From positions 1-29,897 of the forward strand of contig JABANP010000597.1 in NCBI GenBank assembly GCA_013115135.1: a stretch of 29,897 nt of DNA. Reading direction: 5' to 3'. Within the stretch, counting starts at the first letter, position 1. The number at the start of each line of letters is the position of its first letter. This DNA is from Perkinsus olseni. Lineage: Eukaryota; Perkinsozoa; Perkinsida; Perkinsidae. The notes under the pieces were generated by a model. The model searched no databases and was not told the DNA's origin. It was given only the letters and a program-made list of their open reading frames with translations. The translations under genes and the position numbers were made by a program. This document shows, in pieces, positions 19,911-29,374 of the stretch.

Positions 19911-21473
19911 TCATAGACAAACGTCTAGCCTCAGCGGCTGGCCGTTAACGAAGAATACCGGCTGGTACCTGAATCAGTCCTCCCAGTTCTGGGATTGCAA
20001 AGTGCCTACTCAGTGTCCAAGTCACTGAAAGCCTCGTTGCCATAGTAATGGCGAAGATTGTCCTCGAAGCCTTGCAGCACAGCAGGAACTACTTCGGTCT
20101 TCCACCGCGATGACAGCTGTAAGGCACGTCTTCCCTGCGCCAGAGGCCATACGCTGACAGCACCACAGGACACTTGTAGAACAGCTCACATCGAAGGCTG
20201 CGGCGAACAACTTCATCGTGACGAAGTCTCGAAGATTCAGGAAGCAGTAGCCGAAGTTGCACCTCCTCTTGCGATCTGACCAGCGGGCGTCACGAGGATA
20301 GTGACTCGCACGGAGTCACTTACCGAATGGCAGGTAGAAGAAGTCATATTTCCCCTCGAACCCGGCCTCTTCGATCTCCCTCATCAAACCACTTGGCGTA
20401 TACTGATTCGGGATGTTCCTGACCACAATAGAGATGCATGCAAAGAAGACAGCCAAAACGAGAACGGTCGCTGGTCGGCGATGGCGAGTTCGTGTCAGCC
20501 CTCCGTCGCAAGCAAGCACCTCATGATGACGGTGGTGATTTCAGGCATGTCCGCCGCAGCTTGCTGATAGTCTACGGTTCCGCAGACCTCACACACCCGG
20601 CCCCCCTTCCGGTGGTCGCCTTCGACGGGAGCACACGGAGAGTTGAGCTCCAACGGATCGGAGGGAGTCATCGACGCGTCATCGGCATCTGTGGCATCGG
20701 GCAATTGTCCAGCAAGAGCCCAGCAAGCACTCTCTACTGTCTTCGTCGTCGTCGTCCTGCTGAGAAGAGTCCGCGGGGAAGCGTCTGCTCAGGGTCGATG
20801 AGCTGGGAACCGGCACATTGATGAGATACGCCGGAGTGCCTCCGGAAATCAATCCTCCACTATTCTCCGTCATCCTGCAAGACTCACCTTGTGCTGAGCT
20901 CTCTTGCTCCACACCATCACCATGCCCCGCACGGTTCTGAGCGAGACGACAGTTTTGATCCTGGGAACGGCGGCCGCACACCAACCTGATTCGGAATCGT
21001 TATCCAACTTCCAGACCATGACATTCCATCAACAGGCTCGACTCTGTGATCGCCGCCAAACGGGTGCCCTCCAGCGTTAGACGACCAAGGGAGGGATAGG
21101 GTAGTCACCGAGAGAAGGGATGCGGATCGTAGCGCCACCATCAGGCATGACATACACTTGAGCGGGCACAACGTACGGTAGGGCGAGGCCTGAGCCACCG
21201 GAGATGAGCTCAAATCGATCAATCAGGACTCAGGACCTCGAGAACTGTCCTGAGGAGTCTCCTCAGCCATACGACCCCAACTAGCCGGCCCGCCCCGTTC
21301 GTGACCTTCACTGAAGTCTACCGACAAGCAAGCTAGAAGCCACCAGCACCACCGCCGCGAGGGAACTCACGCTCAGCCTGGCACTTCAGACAGTCTCTGG
21401 AACAACGGGAACCACCAAGATGAGGGCGATCATCAATCCTCACAATAGCTCGGTTGCTCGGAGCAGGAAACAT
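19911..21473 (-). CDS. Mei2-like RNA-binding protein 3
   Basis: Eleven exons join in frame to 343 aa: 21473-21371, 21317-21237, 21189-21109, 21068-20986, 20936-20888, 20839-20738, 20688-20520, 20418-20324, 20275-20190, 20134-20010, 19968-19911. Introns are 40-101 nt. The RRM fills the C-terminus (about 216-343): ITTVIMR, NIPNQYTPSGLMREI, KYDFFYLPFDRK, FGYCFLNLRDF, VVPAVLQGFEDNLRHY, then YQPVFFVNGQP. The N-terminus carries a compact Cys/His group (CSRDCLKCQAEHFSEGH at about 24-40) that could bind a metal, a Gly/Pro-rich middle, an acidic patch (QQDDDDEDN) and CEVCG shortly before the RRM. Several early donors (GTCCTG, GTTGGT) are weak, so the 5' model is less certain than the RRM. Confidence 0.85.
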
Positions 21474-21886
21474 CGGTGAAACAGCTGACACCACCACGTC
21501 GGACCGCTACCATGCACAGCACGTAAGGAGTGGAGCTAAGCTCTGCTTGTGCGCAACATTATGATGCGAAGAAAAAAATGATAATCCTTTGTTCGTGTCA
21601 GGGAACTGGAATCAGTCGTCCAGCAGCGGAACAGAAAATGACCCCAAGAGGGCGGTGGTGGTCGTCATCGTCATCGGCATGACTTTGGCTACTACGAACT
21701 ACTGGTCAAAATACGCTATAGAATGGGCCTTCTACAACCTCTAGCTAGTATTGGAAAAACACGCCATGTGCGTCGAAGAGCAGCGATGTTCTCACAGGGA
21801 ATCATCGTAAGAGAAGATGGAGCACAGAAAGAAGCACAGGTGGCGGTGGCACTGCTACAGTGGTCCTCACCGGAGATCAGAAGTCA
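21474..21886. other. Intergenic region between Mei2-like genes 3 and 4
   Basis: About 410 bp holding the presumed promoter of gene 3 and the 3' end of gene 4. The minus frame is open for about a dozen codons ahead of the chosen ATG at 21473 (SDVVVSAVSP), so an upstream start or exon cannot be excluded. Nothing else is recognised. Confidence 0.5.
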
Positions 21887-24213
21887 TTAACATGATGATT
21901 TCAGGCCCGAAGAATAGAGGGCGATGGAAAATAGCAGGTCTTGAACAGCGCAGTCGTTCAAAAGAGAAGAAGGAAGAACAGTTGAAAAAACAAGTGAGCA
22001 GCTCCAGTGGGCAAAACTCACTACGAGTCGCTGGAGAACGACAAAAGACATATTAACGGCCTTACGCGGCCCACAGTCACTCTTGGCCCGTCGATGACCA
22101 GACGAGAAGTGATGCTGCTGCTGATGATTATAATCGGAGGAACGTAACAGGCGAATTGATGATGCCTTCTCTGCGGCGTGAACTGCTGATCGCCTTGGAT
22201 CCTGTTCAGAAGTTTTCCTGAGAGCACAGGGTGGACGGAGCATCACCGGGGCCATCATCGCCTCGTCACCATCCGTCACTATCATCTCCAACACGAGTTT
22301 CCTCAGAGCTCGAGTCGCCAGTCAGGCCAAGGGTACTCCGGTGGACGTTTTGCCGACCGGGATCATAGGCAGTCGTTACAGCGCGGCTCTCGCTATTACG
22401 CACGAACTCGACCGCGGTACCGTTGAGCCAGAACAGAGGCCGGAACCTGCCATAGGAACGCTTCTGGAAGACAAGCAGCGCCAGCCACTGCCTACTGCAT
22501 CTCGACATCAGCGCAGACAGCTTTGCGAGAGTAGTGTCTCAGGTTAGCTTCGAAGCCCTGTATGGTAGCGGGGACTATCGCTACGATCTTATTGGAAGTG
22601 AACCTTCTCAGAGGCTTGCCCTGAGGAAAGCAATAAGACGGAACATGAACTCGAGCCCCGAAGGACCCCAACACTGAGACCATCAACAGCAGCACTCTCA
22701 GTTCACAACGTTGTAGGAAAGAGAGTCCTTATCCCAACCCTGGAGCGCGAACTCACATCAAAGGCTTTGAAGAAGCTGGAGGCAAGTTGAGGGCTGAGCA
22801 TGTTGATGAAACAGTAGCCGTAGTTGGCTCTAGTCTCGTGATCTGAGAGGCCGCCGTACCCAGCACAGTGTTCTCTTAGTGCCCATCATGACCGCACCCA
22901 TCGGCAGATAGAAGAAGTCAAAGGTGTCGGCAAACCCAGCGGTCCTGATGTCGTTGAGCAGCTCCTCTTGTACATATCGGTTGGGAATATTCCTGACATC
23001 ATCAGTACCACATTTCCGCTATATCAGAGGCCGCTACCTCATCATCAGCGTCGTTGTTGGCCTAAGGCACCGCTCTGGCAAGTCACATATGCACGGCGGT
23101 GGCGCATGATGTCGAGAAGGCGGCCGATCCACCGATTGTTGAGCCGGCGACGGTAAGACGCCGCTTGGGTGCTTCAATAAAAACACGGATTTAGGCCAGA
23201 GACTACGACTGTGCTAGAAGCTCTCCGGCAGCAAGCAACACTCCCCTACCCTGTTGCCATGGCCCGTAGGTGATACGCTTCCACAGGTACCGTGATGAGA
23301 GTTCACTGGATGGCTCACTGGTTGCAGCACAGGAGGCGATCCCAGCGGTGCGTTAGGCTCAACAACGCTTATATAGAAGTTGTTACACATGGTGGACGGA
23401 GGGTCTGAATGAGGCAGCGCTATCGAGCCGAAGTTGCGATCCCTCCCACCTTGCTGGGGCACGAGGCCGTATGGCTGCGATGGAGGCGACCCAGCGGTCC
23501 ATCGATATTGTGGATAGCTTTGCTGAGGGTGATGGCCTGACGGCGAATCCTCATCTCGCTAGGTCGGAGCCGAACACCCTACCCGACGCAGCACAATAAA
23601 CAAGATTGCCGCTGGCTTCTCCTACGGACTGGTGGCTCGTCATGCTGTACTGAGGAGTCGGGACGGTACCTCGACCGCGAACAGTCGTCGGCGCGGGAAC
23701 GACAAGCGCAGCTTCTCTCCATACCCGGATACTGAAAGCCTGCCGCCGTACTGTAGGGAATGGCAGCTTGGCGTACCGCATCACCGCCAGAAGCGACGTG
23801 AGTCTGAATTCGGAACACCATGTTCTACTAAGGTTTCTCAGCCTCACCTTGCTGTGGTGGTATGGGTCACGCGGAAGGTGATGGCCTCGGGGCAAGTAAT
23901 GCTGCCCTGAAGACATCGGCGACGGGCCGTGGGGCCTGAACCCCGCTCGGAGCCTGTTCTTGTCGGCTCGATCGTAGAGGTAGCGCAAAGCCTCGTGTCG
24001 CGCTTTGCAGACGTCCCGGGCGGTGATGTCATGGTTGCCGTTGTGACGTGCCTGATAGCCCAACCACGGCTTGGCACACGGCAGTGGCGACGACATACTC
24101 CCGGCGGACTGGGAAGCAGAGAGCTTCTCGAAGTGTCTCGGACGACGGTCCCCCTCGGGTCCATAGAATCCTCTAGGGCACAAACTGCATAGGGGAAGGA
24201 TGATGATCATCAT
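21887..24213 (-). CDS. Mei2-like RNA-binding protein 4
   Basis: Ten exons: 24213-23848, 23803-23725, 23669-23578, 23522-23250, 23171-23038, 22992-22898, 22842-22757, 22620-22496, 22446-22270, 22217-21887. The longest model is 585 aa; ATG 24096 (MSSPLPCAKPWLG) is an alternative start. The RRM begins near residue 308: TTTLMMR, NIPNRYVQEELLNDI, TFDFFYLPMDHE, YGYCFINML, AFDGKPLRRFTS, IVAIVPATIQGF, then FRPLFWLNG. The intron before GKPLRR is long for this gene set (136 nt). Upstream is a Pro/Gln/Tyr-rich region (SYPQYRWTAGSPPSQPYG) and CNNFYISVV, a motif shared with the 389-aa protein at 12403-13916. The last exon adds a Gln/His-rich tail (DYNHQQQHHFSSGHRR); its distal hydrophobic part and stop are uncertain because a further splice near 22050 is possible. 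Without the 22218-22269 intron the protein stops at 22266. Confidence 0.85.
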
Positions 24214-24334
24214 CCCAAGGTCCTGTCAAGGTCAAGCTAGTCTCCGCCAAAGCCTCAAGGCCTGGCAAGGGTCATCAAGACGGCTGCCACTCGATTGACA
24301 TTCTACGAACTCAACACCGTATGCAATAAACAGG

Positions 24335-25758
24335 TTAAATTTTCAAGGCTCTTGTTCCTGTCTCATTGCCCTTGGGTCGAAGGAACGCATCTCGACTGAC
24401 CTCCACCTTGTTATGGGAGCAGAAACCCTAAAATACACCTCTCCGAACGACTGAGAACATGCACTAAAATTACCGTGCCGCCAGGCTGCAGGCGTATGAC
24501 GTCTTTCTTCAAGTCCAACTTTTTCCCTGTCACCGGACATCGCGGATCATCCGCGTTCTTCACAAGCTCGTCGAACCTGGCCGGAAGATGACTGAATCAC
24601 TTGGGAAAGCCCACATCGATGACAGTACACTTTCTCTATTATAACCACTCCAGACGGCCGCAGCAACACGCATCGTTGATGCGTGATTGGCTTCTTCGAC
24701 ACGGCACAGCAGTACATACCCTAAAAGGGACGCCTCATGGCCAGGTCGCTCGGAAGTCACCTACGGCGTAGTCGGTATCTTTCCCCTTCGCGTCATTGGT
24801 CATCTCGAACTTCACCGGTACCAAATCCTTCAACCGCAACTTTTTACTCGTCATCGGACACCTGAGTGAAGACGATACAAATATCAAACCAAGCGACGGC
24901 GTAAAACACAGGCGGCATCGCTCCGCTGAGCCACTAACACCAGTACCAACCTGGGCACCAGACTTTCAGGCTTCTTGCACTCCTTCTGGAACTCAGGCAT
25001 CTCTTCCGCGGCCCAGAATGACTTTGCTCGGGCCTCTGACTTGTGCTCCCACGGGATAGACACACCAACTGCCATCATCAACAGTAACGGTAGCCGACTA
25101 ACGCTCAGAAAGCCTAGAACCTGATCGTGCCGCTTCATCCTTATTCATGGACACACTACTCGACTCGCTCTGTCCGCCTAATTCAGACATGGTACTCTGG
25201 AACTTCTGCGCTCTGAGATGAGACACGCGCCATAGCAATGGAGCGGACAGGCGAAGTCATCGATAAGGGATGGCCCTCGTTATTTTACCGCTTAGCGTCC
25301 TTTTGCTGTTCATTGAGGTCCTCGAAAGCCTTCTTATTCGCCTCCTGCTGCTCATACAACGCCATCTCCTGATAACAATTACAGTCCCATCGAAATCAAA
25401 GTCTTGCATCCCTGCAGCACCTCCTTTATCCGGGCACGCTCCTTCACCAAGTACTCAACAACGGTAGACTTATCGTAACTAAAAATCTCTATTTTCGCGC
25501 CCTGTGTCTAACAAAGACACTCTTACATGTAACCAGTCGTCGGCGAGGCCATGGGCTCCTTGGCAGGCCGAAGCGATATGCAACACATTCCGAACGGCAG
25601 CTGCGACTCGGCACCTAAAGCGAAAGATGTTTCGGGTGAAGGGAGCGTACGAGCGAGCTTCTACCTATCCGTTCAGTCACTTGGCCGAAGCCACACTTCC
25701 TCCGCTCATCGCTGGTGATGAAAGCACGGTCAGTTTGGTTCTGTGAATGACGTGTCAT
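24335..25758 (-). CDS. NOSIP: NOSIP homologue (U-box E3 ubiquitin ligase family)
   Basis: Ten exons give 304 aa, against about 301 in human NOSIP: 25758-25665, 25614-25527, 25478-25421, 25368-25289, 25212-25121, 25068-24951, 24861-24765, 24720-24629, 24576-24474, 24427-24335. All splice phases agree and introns are 44-89 nt. Family landmarks in order: MTRHSQNQT start; a split U-box with FGMCCISLRP at 39-48 and YIYDKSTVVEYL; a charged helix (YEQQEANKKAFEDLNEQQK); SFW; CPMTSKKLRLKDLVPVKF at 178-195; CVLLRPSGVVIIEKVF; and CPVTGKKL at 253-260 with LQPGGT. NOSIP proteins are E3 ligases linked to spliceosomes and, in animals, to nitric-oxide synthase. The stop is only 121 bp from the start of Mei2-like gene 4, on the same strand. 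Confidence 0.93.
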
Positions 25759-26091
25759 AGTGAGCAGCAATGTAGCCTCTACTTGGATGGGAATGAGAAT
25801 CGCGAGAGGTTCACTATGATTTGGAGACGCACGCTTACGTCGCGATTCGGAGAATCTTTCGCAGAGCGCTCAAGTAGCCCTCTGGACCTTTGAGGTTGGG
25901 AAGCCCAAGATTGGGAATTGAACATCTGCTCGAATCGTTGGTGCAGCGCTCCGCAAATTCTGGGCCCGCGTCAAAATTTTCGCGGAGGTTCAATCCTCGG
26001 GTTATGCATTTATTGTTTTTTTCACGACTAGCATGATGCTTGAAGCATCTGCACCTTAGACGTACAGTCGCTATTCAGTGGCCCCTTCCTC
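25759..26091. promoter_or_regulatory. Divergent promoter region between NOSIP and a secreted-protein gene
   Basis: A 333-bp gap between two outward-facing start codons, with no open frame that looks coding. It should carry both promoters. An A/T-rich stretch (TTATTGTTTTTTTCACG) lies near 26010, about 80 bp upstream of the plus-strand start. No defined element was recognised. Confidence 0.5.
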
Positions 26092-26779
26092 ATGAACAGC
26101 ATTCGCCTAAGCACATCAGCAGCATTGGCAGCGCTCATATCGATTCTCCTGCACGGTTGTGGTTCGAAGGTGAGCCCATTCAATTACCCGGTTGCTCCCA
26201 ATTCTCTCAATCTCACGTCTTCGTCCTCAGAATCAGACCTGTACCTTCGAGGGCAAGGCCAAGAGGGACCTCTCAGCGACGCTAGTGCGGGACGCAGATT
26301 CTGTTATCTTCGAGCTGCAACAACTCCACTGCTCGAAGAACCAAACGTACGTCGAAGGATCTCCAATGGCCCCTCAGTCACGCAAGTTGCGCTGTGGACC
26401 GTCGAATGATGCAAATCCATCGCCTTCGGTCCACAGGTACTCCTTAGAAAATATAAGAAGTATGTTCAAGGCTAGCGACTGGGCGTATGCGTCCAAAGCT
26501 GCAACATGCGAGCAGTTGCTCGGTGATTCGAAGAGCACTCTTGTGCAACTCGCCACCGAAGCTCACCTCACAGTATTATGCCAAATAATGGAGTCTGGCA
26601 ACACAACAGCGTGGGCGCCAGCCCTCACCAGATTTGACACCATTAACACGGCCTCTGGTCCGAGGATACAAAGCGGGGTTGGTGGATCAGTGATGCCGCC
26701 GCTTCCTCAACCGCAATATGGTTCGACTGGACTACGAGGCCCTGCTCCAGCTGCAGTGAATTCTCTGAGCCCAGGATGA
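26092..26779 (+). CDS. Putative secreted protein, two exons
   Basis: Exon 26092-26169, a 61-nt intron (GTGAGC...CCTCAG), then exon 26231-26779: 208 aa in frame. The first 25 residues (MNSIRLSTSAALAALISILL then HGCGS) are a typical signal peptide with cleavage near the small residues; a single Cys in HGCG is notable. The mature part has several cysteines (TCTFEG, LHCSK, LRCGP, ATCEQ, VLCQ) and NQT sequons, then a Pro/Gly-rich tail (MPPLPQPQYGSTGLRGPAPA). There is no transmembrane segment after the signal and no recognised domain. It is the only plus-strand host gene I can support. A lumenal or exported role is inferred only from the signal peptide. Confidence 0.68.
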
Positions 26780-27580
26780 TATCCAACCATGTTACACCTG
26801 AGTGTCAGTGGCGTTGATACTGGTCTTCGAGTTGTGCCTTCAGTGCCCGGGAATCGCCCTGCATTACGAATGCGACCAAACAGCTTGATATGTGATGAGG
26901 GGTGCAGTGGACAAAGATGCTCACGATCACCCGTGAACTCTACTCTTGCGACAATTCGGGCCCACATTGGCTGGTCTAGACTTCACACAGTGGCCGCAGC
27001 CACCGACACAACGGGGTCAAGGTACCATATCGCGGTCCCTGTGCTCTTCACGCGCGGAGCGTCCCGAGAACTGCAATGGAATCGCCTGGAGTCCTAAACA
27101 CCCAGGCATTGAGCCAGAGAAAGATCATATACCATGTTACCGGTCACTAGGGTCACCATCCGGTCTAGATATAGGACTTGGCTTAACTGAAGGACGTGTT
27201 GGGTAAGCATATAACAGTGTATGAGCCATGGAATCTCACATGCGAATGTACATGGCGCTTTGTGGGAAGTCAACTTCGTTATCCCAACAGAATTATCATC
27301 TCCCACAGCAAGCTCTGATTTCGCGGATCCTCGTTATTAAGGATCCGATTCCTATTAAGGATTAAGACAATTACTCCGCCTGAACGTGCACCTTGCTATA
27401 CACTGAAGCTCGAACATATCAATGTGCATATCTCGTCACCCATCAGCCCTAAGCCTTTCACAACCAGGTATTTCAAGTGTGTATTGCAACTTCACCCAAC
27501 TCAACACGAATCTCATGAACAACGCATACAGCATGTAGCCGATTAGGCGGCACGAGGGCATGACCTTTGGTCACACTGAA
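26780..27580. other. Region between the two secreted-protein genes, no firm gene
   Basis: Two overlapping plus-strand frames are open here: 26789-27097, and 26946-27206 with a Pro/Gln-rich stretch (FTQWPQPPTQRGQG). Neither has a convincing start, and they compete with each other and with minus frames. Exons of a further plus-strand gene cannot be excluded. The rest is A/T-richer, with small repeats of TTAAGGAT near 27340-27361. Confidence 0.35.
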
Positions 27581-28186
27581 TCAGTCATACTCGATGTTAT
27601 CTTCACCTTCTTCCAGATCGTAGCTGTGTGGCCCCTTCTCGCACAATCTCTTGATGAAGTTGTGACTTCGTTTGACGTAATGAAGAGGATTCAAACCGTC
27701 CTTCATGCCAATTGTCGCGGATATGCGTCTGACACCTTTTCGGCAATCATTCACATCGCCGTTCCCTGTTGTTACGCGGGCTTCCACGTTGATGGGACTG
27801 AAATCGCCACTGACAGCCAGTTGTTGAGATGGCGTTACCTCATGTCCAGCGGGCAGTCCGATTTTTCCTTGTCAATTGTATAAACTAGACCTCCTGAATT
27901 GTCGTTCTCCTTCAACTTAAAGTAGATGTAATGCTTCTGTCCGTAGAATTTAGACTTCACGTAGCAGCCACTCGGATCGGAGGCGTCAGGATAAATCTGA
28001 TGGATCACGCCGAACGAATGAACAGCCATCATCCTCTTCGTCACTCACCGCCAATGAAAAAGGATTCCACCGATGGCTCTGGCCCTTAGTGATCAACTTC
28101 TTGATGGCTTTGTGGTGGACACCAATCGCGGTAGAAGTCACGAATAGCAGCAACAGGGAAGCGAATTTGAGCGGTATTATGATCAT
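27581..28186 (-). CDS. Small secreted cysteine-containing protein, three exons
   Basis: Exons 28186-28049, 27996-27839 and 27797-27581 join in frame to 170 aa, with introns of 52 nt (GTGAGT...ATCAG) and 41 nt (GTAACG...TTCAG). The N-terminus (MIIIPLKFASLLLLFVTSTA) is a strong signal peptide. The mature protein is basic then acidic, has four cysteines (SGCYVK, SDCPLD, NDCRKG, RLCEKG) that could form two disulphides, a Tyr/Lys-rich stretch (FYGQKHYIYFKLKEN) and an acidic end (DLEEGEDNIEYD). No known domain was recognised. It converges with the plus-strand secreted gene. Confidence 0.75.
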
Positions 28187-28451
28187 AGCTAGCGGTGTTT
28201 TAACTCGGAGCGAGGAGAAAATAAATGCAACTGGACAACAACCATCGCGTTGGGGATACTAGACTGTCTTCTCACATGAGAGCCCAGTCTCGATATGTCG
28301 TCGGGATTTCCATCGTTCTGCGATCGTCGCACAAAAATGGTAATCAAAAACCGCTTCGCTCCGCCGAGCCATGACGCGCACGTCACAGATTGTGACACAC
28401 GGTGGTGTTCAGACATGACCTCTTGTTCAAGTGTCGGGGTGGTTCAGCGTG

Positions 28452-29374
28452 GGGCCTATTTCATAGGGGCCCTAAGGATGTAGGTCCCTTAAGGTGAGAG
28501 ATCTAACCTCAGGAGACTTAAAGGAAGTTTAGGGTATTTCACTAGAAAACAGGCGTTGGAGGTTAGGTTCCTCACCTTAAGGAGGCCCCTTAGGGCGCCC
28601 AACTTAGGGGGACCTCGATCCTAGATAGGAAGCGTGCACCCGAAACGGATATCATCAACTGCTGATTAAGGAACGAGAATACTCATATGCCGGGATTGAT
28701 CCGGCAACCCTACGGGAGTCAAACTGAGCCTCTAACGACGGTGCCACATTGTCCACAGGCTAGATGTTGAGGCACAATATGCCTGGCACGTGCTACTACC
28801 ATGATGGTACTCATGCTAATAGCATGATGCTATAAATAGGTTCTCATCTATTGACTATATTAAAGACCATCTATTCACTGTGGACTATAGTAAACAGCTT
28901 GTTTCTAATAGACCCCATACCATGAGTATCATTACGTCACGTGAGCGAGGCATTTTCGACTTGCACACGACTTGCACTGTGCAAGTCGTGTGCAAGTCGA
29001 AAATGCATTCAAAATGTATAAGAGGGAGTTTAGAACCTACGCGATATCGTGTCAGCAGATAGGGATTGGAGGCGGAGCGAAATGACGTCAGATCAGCTTT
29101 TTCTCGAGTTAGGAGCCTTCGAGGGGGGGTTGAAGGCGTGGCTACCCTGCCTTAATAAATCTTTAAGGAGCCCTTAGGTGAGGAGCGTTAGTGAAACGTT
29201 CTTAGCTCCCTCAAAGTCCCAACTCAAGAAAACTTAAGAAACCTCACCTTAAGGCGCCTAAAAGGATTTCCTAACGTTCCTCAGCCCGCCTAACGCCCCT
29301 ATGAGAAAGCCTACGGTTAGATCTTGAGGAACCTAACTGGAAACCTTAAGGTGAGGTCCCTATGAAATAGGCCC
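28452..29374. mobile_element. Non-autonomous DNA transposon (MITE-like) with 17-bp terminal inverted repeats
   Basis: GGGCCTATTTCATAGGG (28452-28468) is repeated as its perfect reverse complement at 29358-29374, and GTG flanks both ends (28449-28451 and 29375-29377), a possible 3-bp target duplication. The subterminal zones are dense in CCTTAAGG/TTAAGGTGAGG words in both orientations (about 28488, 28573, 29162, 29246, 29343) and share AGATCTAACC inverted. No transposase is encoded in the 923 bp. GG-rich ends and a 3-bp duplication recall PIF/Harbinger, but GTG is not the usual TWA target, so the superfamily is open. Confidence 0.65.
28950..29006. repeat. Perfect 57-bp palindrome (28-bp arms, 1-bp centre)
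   Basis: The arm 28950-28977 is exactly reverse-complementary to 28979-29006 around a single T at 28978. Each arm contains two copies of CGACTTGCAC. It lies in the middle of the MITE-like element and would extrude as a cruciform or fold as a hairpin RNA. Confidence 0.95.

Noticed and set aside
23551..24213. Unspliced 220-codon minus-strand frame
   Set aside because: It reads through three introns with good splice sites; only parts of it are used as exons of Mei2-like gene 4.
24500..24864. Apparent tandem duplication between 24507-24541 and 24828-24864
   Set aside because: On the minus strand these are the two CPxTxKKL motifs of NOSIP (about residues 178 and 253), a normal feature of the family rather than a recent repeat.
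26789..27206. Two overlapping plus-strand frames after the secreted-protein gene
   Set aside because: They conflict with each other and lack convincing starts or splice chains, so they were noted only as an uncertain region.
27986..28416. Further minus-strand frames around the small secreted gene
   Set aside because: The part overlapping the gene is its first exon reading into an intron; the 28189-28416 frame has no features and lies in the 5' flank.
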